From assembly GCF_003259155.1 (NCBI RefSeq), contig NZ_QGMQ01000006.1, forward strand, positions 62,001 through 126,000: DNA of 64,000 bases, in the 5' to 3' direction. How positions within the stretch are numbered: position 1 is the first letter of the stretch; the number at the start of each line of letters is the position of its first letter. A model generated the notes under the pieces. The model had not been told where the DNA came from. It saw only the letters and a list, made by a program, of their open reading frames with translations, and searched no databases. A program made the position numbers and the translations under genes. The stretch is from Marinimicrobium alkaliphilum. Its GTDB lineage: Bacteria > Pseudomonadota > Gammaproteobacteria > Pseudomonadales > Cellvibrionaceae. Shown here piece by piece: positions 54,745 through 64,000 of the stretch.

Positions 54745-55221
54745 ATGGCCAAAAAGAAGCAGGCAGGCAGCAACACCATTGCCCTGAACAAGCGCGCCAA
54801 GTTTGACTATCACCTGACCGAACGCACCGAGGCCGGTATCTCGCTGCTGGGCTGGGAAGTCAAAAGCCTGCGCGAAGGCAAGGTTCAGCTGACCGACACT
54901 TATGTGCTGTTCAAGAACGGCGAGGCCTGGCTCCTGGGTGCCCAGATCACACCGCTAGCCACCGCCTCGACTCACTTTGTGACCGATCCCACCCGGACCC
55001 GCAAGCTGCTGCTCAAGAAGCGCGAGCTCGCCAAGTTCCAGGAGGCCGCTGAGCAGAAAGGCTACGCGGTGGTCGCTACCGCGCTCTACTGGAAAGGCCA
55101 CCTGGTGAAATGCGAAATCGCCCTGGGCAAGGGCAAGAAGGAGCACGACAAGCGCGAAACCGAAAAGGAGCGCGACTGGAACCGGCAGAAACAGCGGATC
55201 ATGCAACACACGGTGCGCTAG
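54745..55221 (+). CDS. smpB: tmRNA-binding protein SmpB
   Basis: SmpB delivers tmRNA to stalled ribosomes. From ATG 54745 the protein has 158 residues with the normal pattern: a basic N-terminus, [40 protein letters not shown], the LLLKKREL segment and a basic C-terminal tail ([19 protein letters not shown]) that acts in the decoding centre. An in-frame upstream ATG at 54730 is not supported. No ssrA gene was seen within the window. Confidence 0.98.
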   Translation: MAKKKQAGSNTIALNKRAKFDYHLTERTEAGISLLGWEVKSLREGKVQLTDTYVLFKNGEAWLLGAQITPLATASTHFVTDPTRTRKLLLKKRELAKFQEAAEQKGYAVVATALYWKGHLVKCEIALGKGKKEHDKRETEKERDWNRQKQRIMQHTVR

Positions 55222-55252
55222 GCGCACCGCCACTCAACGACGGGAGCCCCTG

Positions 55253-56257
55253 ATGTCTCTGATCGCTTCCACCCCTTTTTCCCTGCTGGACCTCGCGCAC
55301 CTGCGCGACAACGGCAGCTATGCCGAAGCCTACGCCGAACTGGTGGACACCGCCCGGGAAGCTGAACGCCTGGGTTACCGGCGTTTTTGGCTGGCGGAAC
55401 ACCACAATATGGACGGCATCGGAAGCTCTGCCACCGCGGTGCTGATCGGCCAGGTGGCCGCTGCCACGCACCATATCCGTGTCGGTTCGGGCGGTATCAT
55501 GCTCCCCAACCACCCGCCCCTGACCGTCGCCGAAGCCTTCGGCACTCTGGCCGAGCTGTTCCCCGAGCGCATCGACCTGGGCATCGGCCGCGCCCCCGGC
55601 TCGGACATGGCCACCGCCCGCGCCCTGCGCCGACGGCGCGATGACAGTGTTGACGACTTTCCCGAGCAACTGGCGGAGCTGCAGGCCTTTCTCGGTCCGG
55701 CCCAAGCGGGTCAGCGGGTCCTGGCACGCCCGGGGTGCGACACCCGGGTGCCGGTGTGGCTATTGGGTTCAAGCCTGTTCAGCGCCCAGCTCGCGGGACA
55801 GCGCGGACTGCCTTACGCCTTTGCAGCGCACTTCGCTCCGCGCCATCTGATTGAAGCCCTGCATGTGTATCGCGCCAGCTTCACGCCCTCTGAGGCGTTG
55901 ACCGAACCCTACGTGGCGGTCGCCATCCCCTTTGCCGCTGCGGATACCGATGAGCGTGCCCGCACCCTGTTTACGACCATGCAGCAGAGCATCCTGTCCC
56001 TGGTGCGCGGCGAAAGTCTGCGCCTGAAACCCCCGGTGGCGAGTATGGAAGGCCTCTGGACGCCGGGCGAACGCCAGAGTGTCGACAGCTTTCACGACTA
56101 CGCTGTGGTCGGCGGGCCGGACAGCGTGCGCGAGCAACTTGAGGCGGTGATCGATCTGACCGGCGCCGACGAGCTGATTTTTTCCAGCAGCTTTTACCAT
56201 CACCAGGACCGCCTCCAGTCCCTGCGTATCGCCGCCGACCTCCAGCACACCGGTTGA
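55253..56257 (+). CDS. LLM-class flavin-dependent oxidoreductase
   Basis: This 334-residue protein is of the bacterial luciferase-like monooxygenase fold, single-component subgroup (YhbW/LuxA-like). It shows [59 protein letters not shown] and [13 protein letters not shown], which together mark the MsnO8/YhbW-type family. FMNH2 and an organic substrate are expected; the substrate is unknown. GGGAG precedes the ATG, and the gene follows smpB after 31 bp. Confidence 0.9.
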   Translation: MSLIASTPFSLLDLAHLRDNGSYAEAYAELVDTAREAERLGYRRFWLAEHHNMDGIGSSATAVLIGQVAAATHHIRVGSGGIMLPNHPPLTVAEAFGTLAELFPERIDLGIGRAPGSDMATARALRRRRDDSVDDFPEQLAELQAFLGPAQAGQRVLARPGCDTRVPVWLLGSSLFSAQLAGQRGLPYAFAAHFAPRHLIEALHVYRASFTPSEALTEPYVAVAIPFAAADTDERARTLFTTMQQSILSLVRGESLRLKPPVASMEGLWTPGERQSVDSFHDYAVVGGPDSVREQLEAVIDLTGADELIFSSSFYHHQDRLQSLRIAADLQHTG

Positions 56258-56327
56258 GGCGTTTTGCCCCGCGGGGCGAAGGGGCTACAATGGCTGCTTT
56301 TGACGACCCCTTACCCAAGGACGCTCC

Positions 56328-57677
56328 ATGACCCAGGCGCGCGGACAATTCAGTTCCAAAATCGGCTTTCTCATGGCCGCTGCCGGGTCCGCCGTCGGCC
56401 TGGGCAATATCTGGGGCTTCCCCACGCAAGCCGCCAACAACGGTGGCGCCGCCTTTGTACTGGTGTATCTGGTGCTGGCCTTCGTGGTGGCCTACCCCGC
56501 CCTGATGGCCGAAATCACTCTGGGGCGCTACGCCCGCAGCAATATTGTCACGGCGCTGGGCGGGCTTTCACCCACGCCCTGGAAGCGCTGGGCAGGGTGG
56601 ATCACCGGGGGGATGGGGCTGCTGGTCGCGAGCCTGATTCTGGGTTTTTACACCATTGTCGCGGGCTGGATGCTGGGTGCCTTTATCGAACCGGGCGCCA
56701 GCCTGATCGGCGCCGACGCCCTCGGACAGTGGTTTGTCACCGACGGTTTCACCCGCAACCTGCTGCTGTGTTTTGTCTTCTCTGCCTTCTGTGCCTGGGT
56801 CATCGCCCGGGGCATCGAGCAGGGCATCGAGGCCTGGTGTACCCGCCTGATGCCGCTGCTGGCCGCCATTCTGATCGGCTTGATAGTCTATGTCCTGCAA
56901 CAACCGGGGGCCAGCGACGGGTTGCGCACCTACCTGATTCCGGACTTTTCCCGCATCACCGATCCGGACCTGCTACTCGGCGCCATGGGCCAGGCGTTTT
57001 TCTCCCTGTCCCTGGGTGCCGGCGCCATGCTCATCTACGGCTCCTACCTGAAGCGCGACGACAGCCTGCCGCGCCTGGGCGTGGAAGTGACCCTGCTCGA
57101 CACCAGCATCGCTTTTATCGCCGGGCTGCTGGTAATCCCCGCCATGTATGTGGCCCAGGCTCAGGGGGCCACCATCTTTGGCGAAGACGGCAACCTGCTC
57201 GCCGGCCCCGCACTGATCTTCCAGGTGCTGCCGAGCCTGTTCGACGGCATGGGCGCCGCCGGCCCCTGGGTGGCCCTGGCATTCTTTGCCTTGATGACCA
57301 TCGCCGCGCTCACTTCCGCCATTTCCATGCTCGAGGTCCCCGTAGCCACCCTCACCGAAATCACTGGCCGCCCGCGCACCCTGATTACCCCCCTGGTCAG
57401 TCTCGCGATTTTTGGCCTCAGCACCCTGCTGATTTTCAATATGGACGCCCTCTTCGACCTGACCATCGTGGTCGCCACCCGCTTCGGCCAACCCCTATTG
57501 GGCCTGGCACTGTGCCTGTTCGCCGGCTGGGTCCTGCATCGGGATAAACTCCTGGAAGAAATGCGCGAAGGCCACCCGGGCATTGAGCGCACCCTGTTCT
57601 GGAAAATCTGGCCGGTGTATGTACGGGTCATCTGCCCACTGTTGATTCTCGCGGTGTTCGTCCAAAGCTTGCGCTAG
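56328..57677 (+). CDS. Sodium-dependent transporter, NSS (SLC6/LeuT) family, second copy
   Basis: This 449-residue relative of the transporter at 53227 has SKIGFLMAAAGSAVGLGNIW, GFPTQAANNGGAAFVLVYL in TM1-2 and the MGQAFFSLSLGAGAMLIYGS region in TM6, so the sodium and substrate sites look preserved. The two paralogues are clearly diverged rather than recent duplicates. It has its own promoter region of 70 bp after the flavoprotein gene. The transported compound cannot be told from sequence. Confidence 0.92.
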   Translation: MTQARGQFSSKIGFLMAAAGSAVGLGNIWGFPTQAANNGGAAFVLVYLVLAFVVAYPALMAEITLGRYARSNIVTALGGLSPTPWKRWAGWITGGMGLLVASLILGFYTIVAGWMLGAFIEPGASLIGADALGQWFVTDGFTRNLLLCFVFSAFCAWVIARGIEQGIEAWCTRLMPLLAAILIGLIVYVLQQPGASDGLRTYLIPDFSRITDPDLLLGAMGQAFFSLSLGAGAMLIYGSYLKRDDSLPRLGVEVTLLDTSIAFIAGLLVIPAMYVAQAQGATIFGEDGNLLAGPALIFQVLPSLFDGMGAAGPWVALAFFALMTIAALTSAISMLEVPVATLTEITGRPRTLITPLVSLAIFGLSTLLIFNMDALFDLTIVVATRFGQPLLGLALCLFAGWVLHRDKLLEEMREGHPGIERTLFWKIWPVYVRVICPLLILAVFVQSLR

Positions 57678-57789
57678 CGCTCCCCCCTCGATATCCGCCC
57701 CTGTAAGCCGGATGTAAGGTGCGCTGGCCTACACTGCGCGCGCAAGAAACCTTCACTGGGAAGGTCGATAAACTTCGAGGGAAAGAAAA

Positions 57790-58443
57790 ATGCGCTATAA
57801 AACGCTGGTTATGTCCTTATTCTTCTTCGCGCTGACCGTGGTCGGTTGCGGAGGAAGCAGCTCCACGGAGACCCCGCCTGGCAACGGCGGTAGTGGCGAG
57901 AGCAGCAGCTCCTCGAGCAGTGATAACACCGGTGGAGATTCCGGTGGTGAGCTCGGTCAGGTCACACTCACGGCCTCTGGTGCCGTCACGGGCCAGTTCA
58001 GCGGAATGATGGATTTCCATTATATGGAGTTTGATGACTTCGGTGTCGAAGGCGCCTCTTGGGAGCTGAGTGGCCATGACGGTGCCGACGGCAGCCAATC
58101 ATTCAGCCTGACCATTTCGGTTGAGTCATTCGATGCGGGTGGCGACGGTATCGCCCGGCCGGAAGTCGGCACTTACGACATTGGCTTCGAAGCCAACAGC
58201 ACCCAAGTGTTTAACGCCATTTTTACCCACATCGGTGAAGGCGGTTTCACGGATAGCACCGAATATGCGTCTGATATGGATACCCACACGGGGACCCTTA
58301 CCATCACGGAATCCAATGCCGATACGGTGAGCGGCACGTTCGTCGCCGATCTTTACTGGGAAGACTACTGCACGGCTGAGGGATGTGTTGGCGACAGCAT
58401 CAACATCACCGGTGAGTTCACCGCACACAATCGGATCTTTTAA
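57790..58443 (+). CDS. Lipoprotein with Ser/Gly-rich linker, unknown function
   Basis: The 217-residue protein has a lipobox VVGC (Cys20), a 35-residue linker of Gly and Ser (for example a run of seven Ser) and a compact acidic beta-rich domain. That domain has two Cys near the end (DYCTAEGCVGD), probably paired. GAGGGAAAG supports the start. The linker style is common in surface lipoproteins of cellulolytic marine gammaproteobacteria. No family is recognised. Its stop lies 2 bp before the PQQ-propeller gene, so the two form an operon. Confidence 0.7.
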   Translation: MRYKTLVMSLFFFALTVVGCGGSSSTETPPGNGGSGESSSSSSSDNTGGDSGGELGQVTLTASGAVTGQFSGMMDFHYMEFDDFGVEGASWELSGHDGADGSQSFSLTISVESFDAGGDGIARPEVGTYDIGFEANSTQVFNAIFTHIGEGGFTDSTEYASDMDTHTGTLTITESNADTVSGTFVADLYWEDYCTAEGCVGDSINITGEFTAHNRIF

Positions 58444-58445
58444 TC

Positions 58446-60242
58446 ATGAAGCCTTTAAAACAATTCGCACGGCTGTGCGTGCCTGTAATTTTTGTCAGCG
58501 CCTGCGCAACACTCGCCCCTTCAGATATCGAGCCCGCCTGGCAGGCCGATATGCGGGTGGCACCGCTGGGCTCACTGCATGTAATGGACGACGCTCAGCG
58601 CTTGGTGGTGTCCAGTAATAAGTCCGTGTACCTGCTCGATGCCAGCGATGGCCAGCGAGTGGCCGCCTTCCCCGAGTCGTTTTGGGATGCCTTCCTGCGC
58701 GGCGGCACGAGCGTCGGTGTAGAGGTGGAGACCGGAGGTCGAACCGAGGCAGTTTCCCTTAACTCTCTGCTCTGGTCCGATGTCTACGACATTGCCGCAC
58801 TTGAGGCGTCGTCCACTTTCTGGATGTTTGACTACCGCAAAGCACAGGAACGTATTGTTGCCGTGGATGCGCGCAGTGGTGAGCAACTGTGGGCATCCTC
58901 CGACTATGCCTACAGCCTGAGTAAATATGAGGGCCTGATCCAAGAGGCGGCGGGCCGTGCAGGACGGGCATTGGCCGGAGCCCTGGGCGCCGACCATGAA
59001 GCGGAGAGTCCCGAAGAGCGGCGCGAGCGTATGGCGGCATTCATGGAGCGCGTGGTGCACGAAATTCCCGGTTCGCAGGATGTCTTTTTCAAGACCTTCG
59101 ACGGACTGCTGATGATGGACCCGCGCACCGGCCAGGTAAAGGCGCGTTTTGCAGACTTCCACGGTGCCGGCATTGCTGACGTGAAAGTCTTGCCGAACGG
59201 GGATTATCTTGTGCTCAGCGGGCACACCAGTATTGCGGATCTGTCCTTTTCACAAGGCGATTCGTTGGCGCGTATCCGCCCCAACGGGCAGCTCCGCTGG
59301 CTGGCTCAACACAGCGGCAGCCGCACCGGTGGCTTGATCATTGAGGGCGATGTCGCCCTGGTAGACGGCAGCCCTCTGGAGGCCTTCGACCTGAGCAATG
59401 GCGACAAGCTGTGGCAGGCCGAGAATAACCGGCGTGATGAAAACGACCACCATATCGTGTTGGACGGCGGCAGCGTCTATATCGCCAGCGCAGAGGCCGG
59501 CGGCGCCGCCGGTGCGCTCGGCGGTATGCTGGGTGATGCGGCAGTGATTCCCAATGCCCGTGTGGAACGACGTGACCTGCACACGGGCGAAAGGCTCTGG
59601 GCCAGCGAGGCTGCTCGCGGCCAGTACAATGGTCTGAGCGTGCATCAGGGGAAAGTGCTGGTTACCGGTCACGGCCGGATATTCGATGGCAGCGTCGGTG
59701 TGCGGGCATTGGATACCGACACCGGTGCCACCCTGTGGCAACAGGAAGGCCTGGCCTCAACCTGGCGCACGGGCCCGATGGTGGTCAGCCAGCCGCTGGT
59801 GGAGGGTGATCTGGTCATTGTGGTTGAGCGCGAGCATGTCAATGGCCTGGACCTGGCCACGGGCGAGCAACGCTACCGCCTCAATCACTCCGATGTGGGC
59901 AGTGGTTTACTCCTGGGGACAGAGCAGCTCAACAACACACTGGTGGTGGTCGGCAGCGAAGCCACACTGGGACTGGACATGAGCAACGGCACTCAGCTGT
60001 ACGCGACCAGTACCGACCGGGTCAGCCAGTACCGCCGCCACGGCGACAGTCTGGTGTTGCAAACCCCGCTACGGAATGCCCAGCGCGTGAACCTGAATAC
60101 TGGCGCCTCCAGTCCGGTGGTGCGCTTGGGGAACGATAGGGCCTACTTCGGTGACCTAACCAACGGCTTTGCGATCGAAGGCGACGCCCGGCAGGTTATT
60201 GGCGTGAGCGATGAGGGAAGGTTGCACGGCTATAGGTTCTAA
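58446..60242 (+). CDS. PQQ-like beta-propeller repeat lipoprotein
   Basis: The 598-residue protein has a lipobox VSAC (Cys20) and a series of propeller blades of the PQQ-enzyme/BamB type. Tryptophan-containing repeats include IVAVDARSGEQLWASS, AFDLSNGDKLWQAE, RRDLHTGERLWASE, ALDTDTGATLWQQE and GLDLATGEQRYRLN. No catalytic domain is present. It is probably a periplasmic or surface-anchored binding or scaffold protein paired with the preceding lipoprotein; it is longer than BamB and not in a der/BamB context. Confidence 0.8.
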   Translation: MKPLKQFARLCVPVIFVSACATLAPSDIEPAWQADMRVAPLGSLHVMDDAQRLVVSSNKSVYLLDASDGQRVAAFPESFWDAFLRGGTSVGVEVETGGRTEAVSLNSLLWSDVYDIAALEASSTFWMFDYRKAQERIVAVDARSGEQLWASSDYAYSLSKYEGLIQEAAGRAGRALAGALGADHEAESPEERRERMAAFMERVVHEIPGSQDVFFKTFDGLLMMDPRTGQVKARFADFHGAGIADVKVLPNGDYLVLSGHTSIADLSFSQGDSLARIRPNGQLRWLAQHSGSRTGGLIIEGDVALVDGSPLEAFDLSNGDKLWQAENNRRDENDHHIVLDGGSVYIASAEAGGAAGALGGMLGDAAVIPNARVERRDLHTGERLWASEAARGQYNGLSVHQGKVLVTGHGRIFDGSVGVRALDTDTGATLWQQEGLASTWRTGPMVVSQPLVEGDLVIVVEREHVNGLDLATGEQRYRLNHSDVGSGLLLGTEQLNNTLVVVGSEATLGLDMSNGTQLYATSTDRVSQYRRHGDSLVLQTPLRNAQRVNLNTGASSPVVRLGNDRAYFGDLTNGFAIEGDARQVIGVSDEGRLHGYRF

Positions 60243-60253
60243 GCCGCTGCTCG

Positions 60254-60280
60254 TCGAGGGCACCATGCCGGTGCTCTCGA
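60254..60280. terminator. Hairpin between convergent propeller and MscS genes
   Basis: TCGAGGGCACC and GGTGCTCTCGA pair over 11 positions (one G-T) with an ATGCC loop. It lies 12 bases after the propeller stop in the gap between convergent genes; no T-run follows, so efficiency is uncertain. Confidence 0.6.
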
Positions 60281-60316
60281 TGGTTCGTCAGTACTCTCAT
60301 TAAGCCGGAATAACAC

Positions 60317-61234
60317 TCAATCTCCCCCATACAACACCTTTTTCTCCCGCTCTTCATCATCCTGCCAGCGCAGATGCACATCCCGCTGGGGAAAGGGGAT
60401 CGCGATGCCGGCGCGCTCGAGCTCGTCGTGGATGGCCCACAGGTAACGGGCCTGAGTGTTGGCGGGTCGGCCGACGTGATGGGGGCCGACCCAGACGGCG
60501 AGCACAAAATCGAGGCCGGATTCACCCATGTTGACCAGCCAGACATCGGTTTTGTGGGTGTCGTCGTCAAAGGTGCTGTCGACGGCATTCGCGGCGCGTA
60601 TTCCGGCTTCTTTTACGGTGTCTTTGTTGGTGCCATAGGCCACGGAAAAAGGAATGCGCATGCGCCGCAGGCGGTCGTCGAAGGTCCAGTTGACCACACG
60701 GCTACTGGTGAATTCGCTGTTGGGTACAATCACATCGACACCGTCGTTGGTGTTGATGCGGGTGTAGCGCATACCGATTTCGAGCACGTGGCCGCGCACG
60801 CCGGATTCCAGATCGACGAAGTCGCCGATCTTCAGGGTTTTTTCCAGCATCAGCACAATACCGGAGATCAGGTTGTTGAACAGATTCTGCAACCCGAAAC
60901 CGATACCGAAACCGATAATCCCACCCACGACCCAGAGGGACGTCATCTGCACACCGAGCACACTGAGTGCCAACAGAGCACCCAGCGCCCAGATCAGATA
61001 GCGCAAAATGCGCGCCCAGACATAAGCGCTGGCATCGTCCCGAATCAGGCGGGAGTTGCGCTGGGCAACACGCCGCACGCCCTGCTCGACCAGGTGCGCC
61101 AACCACCAGAGCGCCAACAGAACAAGGATCACCCCGAGTACATTGAGCAGGGTGATATCGACATTGTCAGTGCGCACCAAGGGCGTCCGAAACCAGCCCG
61201 GAATGCCCTCGCGCACGGCCGCTAAATCAGGCAT
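60317..61234 (-). CDS. Mechanosensitive ion channel, MscS family
   Basis: The 305-residue protein has three membrane helices in its first 130 residues, then the MscS pore and beta domain. The pore-lining segment is VGGIIGFGIGFGLQNLFNNL. The sequence LKIGDFVDLESGVRGHVLEI, TRINTNDGVDVIVPNSEFTS and the VNWTFDD segment are standard. It protects against hypo-osmotic shock. It lies 21 bp after the SLC13 permease gene on the same strand. Confidence 0.93.
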   Translation of the reverse strand: MPDLAAVREGIPGWFRTPLVRTDNVDITLLNVLGVILVLLALWWLAHLVEQGVRRVAQRNSRLIRDDASAYVWARILRYLIWALGALLALSVLGVQMTSLWVVGGIIGFGIGFGLQNLFNNLISGIVLMLEKTLKIGDFVDLESGVRGHVLEIGMRYTRINTNDGVDVIVPNSEFTSSRVVNWTFDDRLRRMRIPFSVAYGTNKDTVKEAGIRAANAVDSTFDDDTHKTDVWLVNMGESGLDFVLAVWVGPHHVGRPANTQARYLWAIHDELERAGIAIPFPQRDVHLRWQDDEEREKKVLYGGD

Positions 61235-61255
61235 GTGTTGTCCTCATTGTCTTTG

Positions 61256-63109
<1,854 letters not shown>

Positions 63110-63154
63110 AGGCGTCCTGACGCGGGGATTTACCCCAGTATAGCCGAGCCGCCG

Positions 63155-63826
63155 TTAAAAGCGGCCTCCAAGGGTCAGGCTGGTATAGGTCTGATTCATC
63201 CGCACCGAACCGGCGGCGCGAAAGTCGAGCGTGGCGTCCAGGCGTCGAACACTCGCTCCCAGGGCGAAACCGTTGGGAAATATCAGCTCGACCCCGGCGC
63301 GCCGGTAGAGCCCCAGTCCCAGGTCATAGCGGTGCGTGCGGGTATCCACGGTCACGTCCCCAGCCGTACCCTGCACTGAGGTCCCGGAGCCGCGATCGCT
63401 GCGACGCAGTGCACCCCAATACAGTGAGGGGCCGGCGGCCGCGTAAAAACGCAGGCTGGTCACCGGTGTCGCGCTGACAAAGATGCCTCCGGCAATATCA
63501 CCGCTCCACAGGTCACTGTAGACACTGACCCCGGAATTGCCACCGCCAATCACCACCAACAGCTCCCGGTCACTGTCGTAGCCCACATGGCCTCCCCCCT
63601 CCAGTCCGTACTGGAGCCATCCGACATCGGCCGGGCGCTGATAAAAGTAACCCAGGGTATGGAGGGAGCGCACGTCCATCAGGTTTTCCCAGGGGTCACT
63701 GGTCCGGTAATCCTGATTGAGCCGGTGGCTTCCCAAGGTGACCTGCACATGGCTGGCCACTGGCTGAGCCAGTGCCGAGGGTGCTACCGCAACCAGCAGC
63801 CAGAGGACAGAGCCGCGCAAGATCAT
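63155..63826 (-). CDS. Small outer-membrane beta-barrel-like protein
   Basis: This 223-residue exported protein has a signal peptide ending in APSALA. Alternating, aromatic-bordered strands follow and the sequence ends in ...YTSLTLGGRF with C-terminal Phe, as outer-membrane barrels do. About eight strands would fit. It has no closer family that I recognise. It lies 4 bp after the partial gene that enters from the right edge and 45 bp before the SLC13 permease gene. Confidence 0.7.
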   Translation of the reverse strand: MILRGSVLWLLVAVAPSALAQPVASHVQVTLGSHRLNQDYRTSDPWENLMDVRSLHTLGYFYQRPADVGWLQYGLEGGGHVGYDSDRELLVVIGGGNSGVSVYSDLWSGDIAGGIFVSATPVTSLRFYAAAGPSLYWGALRRSDRGSGTSVQGTAGDVTVDTRTHRYDLGLGLYRRAGVELIFPNGFALGASVRRLDATLDFRAAGSVRMNQTYTSLTLGGRF

Positions 63827-63830
63827 GGCA

Positions 63831-64000
63831 TCATTCCAGATGAATATTGTCGAGGTAGAACCGCTGGGGCGCGTCCAACCGGCGGGTAAACCAGTAGATT
63901 CGTTGAATCCGGTGCAAATCCAGCGTGCGCTCTTGCGGTGCCTGTTCGATGTCGGACAAAGGGATACGGTAATGATTCCAACCCGGCTCCGCGACCAGCA
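63831..64000 (-). CDS. C-terminal part of a gene cut by the window edge, carbohydrate-binding-like end
   Basis: The minus-strand frame is open from the window edge to a stop at 63831-63833 and encodes 55 residues. The motif pattern (WNHYRIPLSD, then LDLHRIQRIYWF and FYLDNIHLE) is the typical end of a CBM/CIA30-like galactose-binding beta-sandwich, in which the last strand carries the DNI/DNV motif. The rest lies outside. The overlap-like spacing with the barrel gene suggests an operon. Confidence 0.6.
   Translation of the reverse strand, partial: LVAEPGWNHYRIPLSDIEQAPQERTLDLHRIQRIYWFTRRLDAPQRFYLDNIHLE

Noticed and set aside
56264-57547. 427-codon open frame overlapping the second NSS transporter
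   Set aside because: The product is Arg/Pro/His-rich and low in hydrophobic order; it is an out-of-frame shadow of the transporter.

Overview
The window looks like chromosomal DNA of a marine or saccharolytic gammaproteobacterium close to the Cellvibrionaceae/Pseudomonadales. The basis is the gene order grpE-dnaK-dnaJ / recN / fur / bamE / rnfH / ratA / smpB, the moderately high GC content, and carbohydrate genes such as a GH28 enzyme. No database search was possible, so the genus is not assigned. No rRNA, tRNA, CRISPR array, insertion sequence or prophage was recognised.

Layout. 1-16159 (+) is one tightly packed operon. It opens with type VI secretion genes tssA-tssB-tssC-(second tssC-like)-tssE-tssF-tssG-tssH. 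It continues without a break into three TPR proteins (one periplasmic, two probable lipoproteins) and a small secreted protein. The membrane-complex genes (tssJ/K/L/M), hcp, vgrG and PAAR are not in the window. A convergent alpha/beta hydrolase (16153-17802) abuts the end of this operon. 18070-22660 (-) holds radA, a TonB-dependent receptor and a periplasmic binding protein fused to a sensor-like domain. A 120-bp nested palindrome separates radA from a divergent lactate-permease-family transporter. 24481-27528 holds a cold-shock protein with a long leader, a chemotaxis receptor and a small membrane protein. 27580-33641 holds a MATE pump, the tail of a lost GGDEF gene, a GH28 enzyme, a DnaT-repeat protein paired with a lambda-P-like helicase loader, and a Bax-like glucosaminidase.

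33658-40728 is a signalling block: a REC-EAL-GAF-degenerate GGDEF protein, a hybrid histidine kinase, a NodB-type deacetylase and a PilZ protein. A nearly perfect 241-bp direct repeat here flanks about 1 kb of foreign-looking DNA carrying a PrcB-like lipoprotein gene and the 3' end of a broken gene. 40740-55221 is core housekeeping: parC, the DnaK chaperone operon with sigma-32-type promoters, recN with a LexA box, a REP-like tandem array, fur/bamE, rnfH/ratA and smpB. 55253-64000 holds a flavin monooxygenase-like protein, two NSS-family transporters (one of them before smpB), two lipoproteins, an MscS channel, an SLC13 permease and an outer-membrane barrel. The window ends inside one more gene.

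Best candidates for something undescribed are: the T6SS operon running into an envelope TPR module with a neighbouring hydrolase; the triple-DnaT plus P-like loader pair; the repeat-flanked insertion at 38 kb; and the binding-protein/sensor fusion beside a TonB-dependent receptor.
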